From assembly GCF_010015585.1 (NCBI RefSeq), contig NW_022985068.1:836123-900122 (forward strand): DNA of 64,000 bases. The letters are read 5' to 3'. The stretch's first letter is position 1. The number at the start of each line of letters is the position of its first letter. This document shows positions 1-9,918 of the stretch, in pieces. Origin of the DNA: Eremomyces bilateralis CBS 781.70 (Eukaryota > Ascomycota > Dothideomycetes > Eremomycetales > Eremomycetaceae). The position numbers and the translations under genes are program-made. A model generated the notes under the pieces. That model searched no databases and was not told the DNA's origin. It saw only the letters and a program-made list of their open reading frames with translations.

Positions 1-1016
1 AGGATGACCTTGAACCGACTCCCCAGAAACGCTCGGGCTTGGTGCTTTCCTTGCAGTTCGTACGCTTTGTAGGCTCGGACCAAGAATTCGGCTCGATCCA
101 GTACGAATTGCTTGTCCTCGAGCCCCTTTGATCCGGCCGGTCCAACGACCCCCTCGAAGATCTCGCGATCGTTCGTATCCACCAGGGCATTCATGACCAT
201 CATCACTGGCACCAGATATTCGCTCTTTCGCCATGAAAATCGCATCATGACGTTACCATCGCTGAGGAAATGCAGCACGTTCGTGACGCTGGTTTGGTCG
301 GGTCGCGTGGACCGAATCTGGATGCCGTGATCCGTATACAAGAGTCCTCGATTCTTGAACGATGGCCGGGTAATCGCCATCGGATAATTCCTCCGATTCT
401 GAATCAGCAATCGGATCATTCTTTCGTTGCCGTTGACGATGAAGTATCCTCCTAGCTCTTCCGTCTCCTCCTTGGCCTGGACGAGCTCAGCGGGACCGAA
501 CCCATCCAAATGGCACTTCTTCGTCCGCAGCATGATCGGCAAGCTGCCCAGGTCGCGCGTGACCTCTTCCCAGTCCCCGTCATTGACCCTATACTGCAAT
601 CGTGCGCGTAATCTGCCTTTGTATGTGGCGTGCCGCTGTCGACATTCGGACGGGAGGATTTCTCGGCGGGGTGACGTCTTGTTGGTCGGTGGGAGTTGCG
701 GCTTCTCCAGAAAGACCTCGCCGATGCGGACATGGAGATGGTTGCGGCGTAGAACCTGGTCCAGGGGCCCGTCGACGAACACCTTGGTGCCAATATCGGC
801 GACGGCGTGCTCGAGGAGGCCGTGTTCCTCGAACGCGGCATTGAAGGAATCGACGTGGGGAGCAATGGCTTCCGCGAGGCTGGGATAGGCGGTCTTCTCT
901 GGTGGACTGCGGAAGAGCTTCTCACGCTTGACAGTATCGAAGTTCGTGGTCCATTTCGAAGATGGTTTCGGGCGTGCTGTTACCGTCATCTGCTTTCCGT
1001 TGGCAGAGGGCGCCAT
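1..1016 (-). CDS. RPA135: RNA polymerase I second-largest subunit RPA135 (partial, N-terminal part)
   Basis: The frame is open from the ATG at 1016 leftward to the window edge (338 codons, no intron needed), so roughly the first 30% of a protein of about 1,200 residues is present. Translation starts MAPSANGKQMTVTARPKP. It contains VFVDGPLDQVLRRNHLHV, NGNERMIRLLIQNRRNYP and TNDREIFEGVVGP, which fit the protrusion/lobe part of the RPB2 family; the last string is typical of the Pol I paralogue. In the family this subunit forms one half of the Pol I active-site cleft and acts in the nucleolus transcribing rDNA. The gene is divergent from ARL8. The catalytic hybrid-binding and wall domains lie outside the window. 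The family assignment is secure; the Pol I rather than Pol II or III assignment rests on the motifs quoted. Confidence 0.93.
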   Translation of the reverse strand, partial: MAPSANGKQMTVTARPKPSSKWTTNFDTVKREKLFRSPPEKTAYPSLAEAIAPHVDSFNAAFEEHGLLEHAVADIGTKVFVDGPLDQVLRRNHLHVRIGEVFLEKPQLPPTNKTSPRREILPSECRQRHATYKGRLRARLQYRVNDGDWEEVTRDLGSLPIMLRTKKCHLDGFGPAELVQAKEETEELGGYFIVNGNERMIRLLIQNRRNYPMAITRPSFKNRGLLYTDHGIQIRSTRPDQTSVTNVLHFLSDGNVMMRFSWRKSEYLVPVMMVMNALVDTNDREIFEGVVGPAGSKGLEDKQFVLDRAEFLVRAYKAYELQGKHQARAFLGSRFKVI

Positions 1017-2483
1017 GGTTGGCTGCGGGGAGTGGTAGCGAAGCCGGGGAGAGTCAATATCTGATTCTAGCACTGGAACTGTATTTCCGTGCGCTCATGT
1101 CATTTCATTTCATGGTAAATATAGGCTTGGGAATTGCTTGGACACTGGTTTCAATTGGTGGGAGACATGGGAGGATCTCCATGCACCGAAAGATTTTCCT
1201 GAGATTTCTGTTGTTCAATCTGATTATCGATAAGATTTGTATGCCTTGCAGCCTCAGGCGTCAACACTCCCTGTCGCAACTCGCAACTCGCAACTCGCAA
1301 CCCACTTCTCGTTCTGGCCCATGTCAGGATCTTATGTCATCATCATCTTCCCCTCCTAGCTCCCATAGCTCCGAACTCCAGTGCTACGCAGGCTGTAGCC
1401 AAGTGAATCATCATGCCTTAGCCACTTAACAGTCGATGGAGGAGGGTATGTAGGCCGATATACGCAAGAGGTGAGATGAGATATTTTCTCGAGAGAATAA
1501 GGAAGTGTCCAATTTGAATAACCAGCCTGAGGGATGGATATGGGACTACTTCTACTTACCTTCTACATATGATGCTTCAATCGATCCGATCCTCCAGTCC
1601 ATATCATTGGGCCGTTGGCGCCCGCAGAGACAGCCCACCTACATTTCGACCAAAGTCATCCCCCGCTCCACCGCCCACCACATCCACGCTCTCTCCTGCC
1701 TTACCATGTCTCATCGCCTCGATTATCTCTCAGGATCGCTCCGTGCCGCAAACCATCGCCCAAATCACTAGATCCACCGTGCTTCCCACGCCTCTCGCGC
1801 TCCATTTGGCCGCAGGCCGCCATCCCGTATTTCAAGCGCCCACCTTCCCCCCCATTTGCGCCGTTTGCGGAACCAGCACGTCTCAGCCTCCCGATTTCCC
1901 CATTGTGCAGTAAGCGCCCACTGGGCTGGGAGTCCGGGACCGAACCCTCAAGCCTCCGCACGGAACCCAGTGACCGACACAAGGACGGGCCCGCCGCTGG
2001 TTGTCCAGTTGACCTCATCTCTTGTTACAAACCGCCAGGCACCGACGTTCCGTCGCATTTCACCGTTGATCGTACAAGCCTGGACATTTGCTGCGCGTGC
2101 CGTGTTTTCGTGCGACCCGTCATCCGCCTCGCCTTTTCTGTGTACGAACCATTTTTTTGCGTGGGGAGCGAAAAGGAAAAAGAAAGTCAAAAATACTTGG
2201 ATGGAGGAAAGAGGGTTCCGAAGCTTTTGACTGGGGAGAAGCTCAGACAAAGCAACCTGCAGTCTTGCACGCACGAACAAACGCGGGGGATCCTGGGCAT
2301 TTTTGGACCACACGCCGCTTTTTCTTTTCTGCACATCCCATCTTTCTGGCGGTGCGGGAAACGATTATATCACCAGGTCTTTGTTTTCATCGGCCTATTG
2401 CCCTCTCACTCTCTAGCGGGTTATCTATCGAGTGCGGGAAGAATAGAGGCTCGGCCGGTCCACAGGCCTAGCACGTAGCGATT
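1017..2483. promoter_or_regulatory. Divergent intergenic region between RPA135 and ARL8
   Basis: No coding region is supported here. Long open frames on the plus strand (about 1615-2478) begin with TTG, not ATG, and are rich in Pro, Ser and Arg without recognisable motifs. The region must hold both 5' UTRs and promoters. A four-copy heptamer repeat lies at 1274-1301. Confidence 0.5.
1274..1301. repeat. Heptamer tandem repeat, TCGCAAC x4
   Basis: Four perfect head-to-tail copies of TCGCAAC in the RPA135-ARL8 intergenic region. A degraded relative of the same motif occurs near 58454-58480 in another gene-free region. No function can be assigned. Confidence 0.85.
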
Positions 2484-3564
2484 ATGGCCGGCTTTTTCAG
2501 GCGCATTTACGATTGGTTGCTGCGCATGTTCTGGTAAGTCCGCATATCCTTGACCGATGCGAGCCATCACGCACGGCGGAGGATATTGCCTCTGTTCGCC
2601 TTGCGACCGGCGGCACATATCGACTGCCTCGCGTGTACGGATGGATCGAGAGGTCACCCAGGCGACGCGATATGACGGTGTAACTGACCGCATGCGTGCG
2701 CATCCACAGGGCGACGGAGATGGATATAACCATGATCGGCCTGCAAAACGCGGGGAAGACGTCCTTGTTGCGAGTGCTCGCGGTACGTATTTGGAATTGA
2801 TTTCGTCCACCCGCCAACTTCGCCACGTTGCTTGTGCTAGCGCTGATGCCTTATTGCAGGGCGGAGAGTTCACGATCGAGTAAGTCGCTTCGCTGGGATC
2901 ACCGCCTATGTGTATTGCGCTGGATGCAAGTGGGCTGTCGCTAGATAGCCCCTAGCCGATCCACTTGAATGATCGTTCGTAAGGAGGGCCGCTGACGATC
3001 TGAAAGCTCCATACCCACCGTGGGGTTTAACATGAAACGGGTTCAGAAAGGCCATGTAACACTGAAATGGTGAGTCCGCTAACTCCATCGACGAGGTGGT
3101 CCAGGCCTGGATATACCCTCTCGTGTGCTATTCGAGGCGGTCGGATCTGACATGAGCGTAGCTGGGACCTGGGAGGCCAGCCTCGATTCCGAACCATGTG
3201 GGAGCGATATTGTCGAGGGGTGAATGCAATCGTGTAAGTGCCGGTCCATAGCCTTCGGATGAAGGTGTTCGAAGCTTAACGTTTGGAAAGATTCATCGTC
3301 GACTCGGCCGATCGCGCAGCCTTGCCAGTCGCCAAGGAAGAACTCCAGCTGTTGTTGGAGAAACCCACGCTCGACGGCATACCGCTACTCGTCCTTGGCA
3401 ACAAATCCGATCTGCTCGACCATATGAGCGTGGATGAGTTGATTGCGGCCCTGGACCTCAAGACCATCTCGCATCGAGAGGTGAGCTGCTACGGCATTAG
3501 CGCCCTAGAGGAGACGAACTTGGATCACGTACTCAACTGGCTGATTGCTCGAGCAAGCCATTGA
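2484..3564 (+). CDS. ARL8: ADP-ribosylation factor-like GTPase ARL8
   Basis: Six exons: 2484-2533, 2710-2782, 2860-2879, 3007-3069, 3162-3233 and 3291-3564, giving 183 residues, which matches the usual ARL8 length of about 186. The protein begins MAGFFRRIYDWLLRMFW, the amphipathic helix ARL8 uses for membrane binding; there is no Gly2 for myristoylation. The G1 loop is GLQNAGKT, switch I contains SIPTVGFNM, switch II is WDLGGQPRFR, G4 is NKSD and the SAL box is present. The segment RTMWERYCRGVNAIVFIVD is diagnostic of the ARL8 subfamily. In animals ARL8 sits on lysosomes and couples them to kinesin; in fungi a vacuole or late-endosome transport role is inferred. All introns have GT-AG ends. 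Exon 3 is only 20 nt. Confidence 0.95.
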
Positions 3565-5660
3565 ACGATTCACCCCGCCTTGAAATTCACCAAGACAGCG
3601 TCGGTCAGGCGACACTACAATGATGTTACGAGCGCAAGCGACGATGATCCGGATACGATACGATGGCTTGCTTCATGTGCTCGACGCACTTCTTCTCTTC
3701 ACCTTTTCGCTTCATGACTGACGAACATTTCGAGGAAGCCGGCTTTTGGAGAAAATAAGAGTTGAACATGGCTAGCGATGGCCGCATTCTATAAACTTTG
3801 GATAAGCTTCGCGGCGATGTTTCGAGTTTCTGTCTCAGACCGACTTAACGGCGATGAGACGATGAAACCACCTAGCATCTTTGAGCGGGATCCTGAGTTA
3901 TAGCATTCTAATTAGTGTCTCCTTTGTTAGTGGTATATAGCGAATTAACCGACTCCGATGTGGTCAGACGATAATCCAGTGCTTGTGTCGCCAGACCACC
4001 ACAAAGGACGCCCTGGGGTCGCCCCAAAACGGCGCCCGCCATGCGCTGTCGTTTTGCGGAGGGTAACGATGGTATGCCCCTCCATAGGCCGCGAGGGTTC
4101 GACGGCACTCTGCGCACCACCACATCGCGACTAACACAGGATTCCAACGAAGTTCCGACACGACGATTGAAAGCGATGAGAGAAAATTGAAAGAAAGAAA
4201 ACCAACACGAAACGGGGCAGACGCAGAGGAATGCGCAGAAATTATTCAGAGCTGTCCGCTGTTGATGCCCCCCGGTCGTTTCCTGCATGGACAACTCATC
4301 ATATTACCAGGATGTTCTGGCCAATCAGACGTCGGGGCCAGGGGATGACCTGCATGGCTCCGATCGGATCTGGTCTGGTCGGTCCGCCGTTGCAGTTGGG
4401 TTCCGTCTCGAAAGGCCATTATCACGGGAGGGGATGATGAAAATATTGCTGAACACGGAGCAGAAAGAGTTGCTATATTAGTACAAATAGGCAAGGTACG
4501 TAGGCGTACAGGCCGGTACAGTACTCCGTAATGCGGGAACATTGGATCCTTCATACGAGGATATACTCAGATGCAGGGCCACAGTGAGACGGGAGCCACC
4601 AAATCCTTCGAATTGAAGATCATAAGCGCTCCATTCAAGATAGATATAGGTCCAACGATCCGCAGTAAGCTCAACGAAGAGAAAATTATTCGGCGAATAT
4701 CTACGATGACTCTGGCATAACGTCCATTGATTCTAAGGTTAGTCAGAGCCAGACACTAAGCGCATCGCCCACTCAACGCGGGCAGAGGCAAAGTCCTTCC
4801 AAATCATGTTACACAGCCATAATCATTCCAGCAGGCCGACTCGATGTGGAAAATGCAAGATTAGCGTGCATAAGTAGGCTACCTTGCTGTTTCGCTGCAA
4901 TTCGATCGGACGTCGCTCAAGACTACTACGAAAGTTACACAGAAATCCAGACTACTCGAGAGTGCAAGGAGTGGAGGTATATTATGAACACAGGGAACCG
5001 AGATTCGACCGATTCCGGCAGGCCATTGTGCAATCAACCAAGCGAAGGAAACAGAAGGAGCATACCCCGTGTCTCTAAAATATGGCGACTGAGATGTAAA
5101 CGTCGCAGGGTATCTTTCTCTTGTTGTCTCTCTTAGCGCCGGGAAGGACGGGATGACATACTATGTATATCAAGGCTTAGAGAAGCGAGATCGTCGATCT
5201 TATCTGAACTCTGGTATGCCCATAATAGTTTGTCATGATACGAGACAGAAGCTGTGAGATTCTTGTAAGATCAGAGACCGATTAGGACTTGGTGAGGACC
5301 GTGAGGTGCTATGTAAGTTAGTCATGCTGCCCTGCACGTGCACCAGCCTATCGGCTCCACTGCGGCTTGCGCATTCCGTCCCCAGCCTTGAACTCGTCAT
5401 CGTTCCACCGACTCAGCCACAAAAAAGCTGGGCGGTCCGATGGATCTAACTACCTAAAAACAGGAAGCACGCCCTCAGTGCTTTTGGTAGAACCACCTCT
5501 CCATTATAATATCGCGTCTAGCTTTGTACTTTTATACCGAATTCTCTCATTTCCATCAATTCCCCAGGCGATAGCTTCCATCTTCCTTGGGAACTTGGCC
5601 ATCATCCTTCTTGATTGCCTGTGTTTCAGTAGCTATACACAAACAGTTCCGACCACGACC
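3565..5660. other. Intergenic region, no gene recognised
   Basis: The stretch holds the ARL8 3' UTR and the upstream region of the RCR-family gene. Short open frames (for example 3908-4294 minus and 4846-5136 plus) show no domain, no conserved motif and no paired splice signals. The sequence is moderately AT-rich. Confidence 0.5.
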
Positions 5661-6348
5661 ATGCCGGTCCTAGAGTCACGAGCGTACGTCTTTCCAAGAT
5701 TTTCCCGCCATGATCATAGCCCAGACAGAAGAGGATCTCTTTGTCGAACTTCCACGATGCGGCGGAGTCGTCATGGATCACGTCTTTGAACCCGGAATGC
5801 TAACGCCCAGCGCAGTCGTTGCTACTATTCAGGCGGGGTCCGCTACTGCGAACGGACCAACGCATGGAACAGCTGGGTCCGCTGGTTATTCCTCGGACTC
5901 ATCATTGGCGGATTTCTCCTCCTCTTCGTCCTCTGCTCGTACGTCCCCCCCTTCCTCGTCTCCCCCAGCGGAGCACCTGGACCGAAACAACCCCTCAGCT
6001 ACTGCAAACCAACTAACATTCTCCAGCTGCGTCTCCGCCCGCCGTCGCCGCCGCGCCGGCCAGATGCCCTTCCGCGGCACCGGCTGGGCCGTCCCCAACC
6101 AAGGCCAATACCAACATCAACACCCTCCGCCGCAGAACAACGCCGTCTACTACTCGCAACCCGCGCCGCCGTACAGCCCCCCTCCGCAGGGCGGATACTA
6201 CGGGAACCAGGGCCAGCAGCAAGGCTACGAGATGAACAACCAGTCGTCGCAGCCGGCGTATCCGACGCAGTCGTACGCGCAGGACGGCGGGAATATGTAT
6301 CAACCGCCGCCGGGGCCGCCGCCGGGGAAGGATGGGGTGGTGAGATAG
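5661..6348 (+). CDS. RCR-family single-pass membrane protein (Congo red resistance / chitin regulation type)
   Basis: Three exons, 5661-5683, 5816-5938 and 6027-6348, give 155 residues. The short N-terminal part (MPVLESRARCYYSGGVRYCE) carries a pair of cysteines. It is followed by one membrane helix at about residues 28-49 (RWLFLGLIIGGFLLLFVLCS) and a basic stop-transfer run SARRRRRAGQ. The remaining tail is cytosolic and rich in Pro, Gln, Tyr and Gly, beginning MPFRGTGWAVPN, which is typical of fungal RCR proteins. In yeast RCR1/RCR2 influence chitin deposition and plasma-membrane or vacuolar protein traffic through Rsp5. The PPxY motif used in yeast is not evident here, so Rsp5 binding is not supported. 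The second intron has a clear CTAAC branch site. The family call rests on architecture and the R-run/FRGTGW junction; the biological role is inferred. Confidence 0.8.
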
Positions 6349-7710
6349 GTGGTGGTGAAGGTGGTTCGGAATGGGGTCATGCGCAACTTGTGGACTTGGG
6401 CTCGGGCAGGGAGAAAATCGACATGCTCTTGAAGTCTTGAGGCTTTGAGCAGAGAAATTTGCAATGAGCTTGGGCAGGCGGCGTTCTTCGGCATATCCAT
6501 ACAGTAGGAATTTGGAAATGACATGCGGACGTCATCCGCAAATGGCTAGGTTGAGTGGAATTCTGTCACGAACCTAGTCGATCGGCTTTAATATCTACAT
6601 AGTTATACTATCATAATTAGCGTGTCCATGCACCTGTCTACCTCTGTTACGGCACGGTAGCTGGATGCACACAACATACACGTAGCCAAAGGTATTCTAG
6701 ATTAAGCTGAAGAATAGAACAAGAAGGGGAAACCTTTCTTGTTTCCATCGAAGAGGGTTGGACTCTGATTCAACCCTTGACCTAACCAGGCTTAGGCTCC
6801 CAGCCTTAGCCAACCAAGGGTTTCAACCCATAACAACCTCTGCGCCAACGACCGAGCGACGGGCCAGCTCCCCAACCACAACGAGTGATATCTTCGGACA
6901 GTGAGCTGCGCGAATATCCACATCGCACGACCTTTCCAACCGCGATGTTCACTCGAATCGGATATTTGCTCTCCATTCCTAAATCCTCCGTGGGTTTTCC
7001 CCAATCCAGCCGCGGTCAGGAGATATCACGGGTTTAACGCCCTATCAGTGGCTATCACAGCCTGTCCCCTGACGCCCGAGGGCTAACGGGAGTCGGGAAT
7101 AACATGTCCCCACCGCCGTCCTTTTCCTATGCCGACGCAAGCCTTCCGGACAGCCGATCTAGTCGTCTTATCTGTCGATTCGACGAAATTGATTTGAACA
7201 TAAACATCTGCACATACGGATGGTTCGGTTGTGGTCTGGGAAAATTGCAAAATCTCCAATGGTGACGCCGTCACGTTGGGAAGAAATTTTGATACGGGTG
7301 GAATATCAGTCCTCGCTGAGGCACGGGATACGAAAGAGGGGGATTTCAGCGTCCGAATGGCGGGATTCATTCGATACGGATATTTTTGTGCGAGCAAGTC
7401 GGTACGCAGGTTGCACTCCAAAAGAGCAGGACGCCAAAGACATTCCCGCGAAAATCACACGGAACGGATACATCGATCACAATTACCGACATATTTAAAG
7501 GAGATGGATCAGAGCATCGTGGACAAGCAACGAATCGATTCCCAATCCCCGAAGAATTAGCACAAATATGTGCGATGGTATCTAGGTCATGAAGCGTCCC
7601 ACGCTCGAGACCATCGGACCCAACGCGGGCGTGCGCAGTCCCCTATCGTTTCCCATTCCCGGATCATGTCACATCACAGTTACAATCTTACCCCCCCCGA
7701 CGTCTCTCAC
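6349..7710. other. Intergenic region between convergent genes, no gene recognised
   Basis: This lies between the 3' ends of the RCR-family gene and malic enzyme. The minus-strand frame at 7083-7421 begins with TTG and has no recognisable motif. Nothing else coding is seen. Confidence 0.5.
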
Positions 7711-9918
7711 CTAGAGCGCGGCCCTCATCCCATTGGCGTGGCCATTGGCACCGTTGGCATGCCCGTTCCCGACAATTTCGTTCAACTCATGCAGAATTTT
7801 CTTCCCCTCGTCGAACGGATCGTACATCCTCTGCTGCACATACTCGCGCAGCTCCGCATCGGACAGATTCCGCAAGTTCAATTCCCGATCGACGCTGTTC
7901 TTCTGCGCCGCGCGGATGACGCCGATGGCGACCTCGACGCTCACCTCACGGATACGTCGGATATCTGGATACAGCCAGCCGTCGGCGCGCTCCTGCGCGT
8001 TGAGCGAGATGGACAGCGACTCGGCGGAAGCGTAGATCATGTCCTGGGTGATGTTGACGGAGCGGCAGAGGATCGCGCCGAGCCCGATGCCCGGGAACAC
8101 ATACATGTTGTTCCCCTGGCCCGGGGTGAGCGACTGGCCATCCCACTCCAGCGACGGGAACGGGGAGCCGCTGGCGAAGATGCATTTACCGTTGGTGCCG
8201 GCGACGGCTTCCTCGAAGGTGCACTCGGACTTGGAGGACGGGTTGGAGAGGGGGAAGATGATGGGGTGCTCGTTCAGCTTGGCCATCTTGCCGAGGATTT
8301 CCGCGTTGAAGGCGCCGCCGATGGTGGAGAGGCCCATGAGGATGGTCGGGCGGACGTAGTCGATAAGGCGGGCGAGCGACTGGATCTGCTTGCCGCTGTT
8401 GTCGGTTCGCTGGAAGTACACCTTGTGATCGGCGAGCTTGTCACCGCGGTCCGAGGTCACGAGCCCCTGGACGATATTAGGATCGGTACAGCCCCGAAAC
8501 GCATGGAAATGGGCGATTGCTTACATTTGAGTCGACAAACCAGAACTTCTGGCGAGCTTCGTCCTCGGTCAGGCCCTCCTTCATGAAGAACTCGACGATT
8601 TGCTTCGCGACTCCGACACCGGCGGAACCGGCGCCGAGGAACACGGCACGGTGGTCCCGAATAGGAATTCCTGCCGCCTTGACCGCGTTGATGAAACCAC
8701 CCACGATGACGGCGCCAGTTCCCTGCACGTCGTCATTGAACATGGCATAGGTGTCCTTATACCGTTCAAGAGAGGGGAAGGGGTTCTTCCAGTCCTCGAA
8801 TTGGATCACGATGCTGCATTCGGAGATTAGCAATCGGGACGGTGAGAGACCACATGCACTCGGACTTACCCAGGCCATCTCTCGGTCAACGCCGCCATGA
8901 GCTCATCCAGGAACTCCCTCTCCTCTTCCGGAGTGACCTTCGGTATCCGGCTACCCATATATAGCGGATCTTCCCTCAATGCCTTATTCCCCGTCCCGAG
9001 ATCCACCGTCAACGGCAGAGTGGCCTCGGGTCGAATGCCCGCGCACGCCGTGTACAGGGCGAGCTTGCCGACCGGAATCCCCATCCCGTTGATTCCGAGG
9101 TCACCCAGGCCCAAGATCCGTGATCCGTCCGTCACGACGGTGATCTCGACGTTATGCGGCCAATTCTGGACGATGCCGTGGAGGTTGCCTTTGTCCGAGT
9201 GGGAGAGGTACATGCCTTCCGGCTGGGTGTAGAGTTCTGACCATCGCTGGCAGGCCTCGCCGACGGTGGGGGTGTAGATGAGAGGGGTGAGTTCCTGGAA
9301 GACGAGCAGAAGTCAGCTGGCTGCGGCCGAAGCCATTGATGGGAAGAGAATGTACCTTGACGTTTTGTGAGAGGAGGCGGTAGAAGAGGTGGACGTTGGT
9401 GGCGCGGAGGTGGACGAGGTATTGGTATTTCTCAATGGGCGTCTGCTTGAGTTCGAGGATTTTGAGACCTAGTCGTGGTTTAGCTGACGTCCTCGACGAA
9501 CGGCCCGATGATAGCCTATTCGGAGGTTGGTGGACTTACATCGTTGCGCCTGTGTCTCGAAGGTCTCGACGGTAGGAGGCACCAGACCGTAGGTCCGAAT
9601 GTATTTTCGGACTTCTAGAGGATATGAGGTGTCGTAATCACCGCCCCTAAGTTGTTGTCAGCGTACACGGTCTGCTGCGGTGGTGACGGACGTCTCCTAC
9701 GTTGTGGTAAGATGTCTTGAGCCGACGACATGTGGATTATGCTTCACATTCGCGGGTGGATGGGAGTCTCCGTAAGCCATGGCGTAGGTGTCTGAGTAGG
9801 CGTCGGCGTAGTACTGTCTGACAAAGGTAGAAGCGAAAGGAGGAGTGGCAATTAACAAAGTAGGATGAGTCGGAGGGGACCTGAGGGAGCGAGCGGCTTT
9901 TGAGCAAATGGCGCGCAT
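7711..9918 (-). CDS. NADP-dependent malic enzyme, with putative mitochondrial presequence
   Basis: Six exons (9918-9701, 9646-9540, 9468-9356, 9294-8870, 8813-8525, 8466-7711) give 635 residues from the first ATG, or 589 from the second ATG at 9780. The enzyme oxidatively decarboxylates malate to pyruvate with NAD(P)H. Family signatures are present: YDTSYPLEVRKYIRTYGLVPP-like N-terminus, LIYTPTVGEACQ, GMYLSHSDKGN, VVTDGSRILGLGDLG, FEDWKNPFPSLERY, MFNDDVQGTGAV and the Rossmann site FLGAGSAGVGVA. Residues before the second ATG start MRAICSKAARSLRSPPTHP, with many Arg, Ser and Thr and no acidic residue until about residue 38, and end with RQYYADAYS, resembling a mitochondrial targeting peptide with an R-x-Y cleavage site. 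The C-terminus ends with repeated NGHANGA-like residues. The NADP preference is assigned from the family, not proven. Confidence 0.93.
9778..9780 (-). promoter_or_regulatory. Second, strong-context start codon of malic enzyme
   Basis: The in-frame ATG at 9780 sits in GCCATGG, close to an ideal Kozak context. The upstream ATG at 9918 sits in TCAATGC, a weaker context. No other ATG in any frame occurs between them. Leaky scanning could therefore give a mitochondrial and a cytosolic form. Confidence 0.5.

Noticed and set aside
1615-2478. 287-codon plus-strand open frame upstream of ARL8
   Set aside because: It starts with TTG, is low-complexity, has no recognisable domain and overlaps open frames on the other strand; it is most likely 5' UTR and promoter.
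7570-8586. 338-codon plus-strand open frame
   Set aside because: It lies antisense to the last exon of malic enzyme; GC-rich coding DNA commonly gives such mirror frames.
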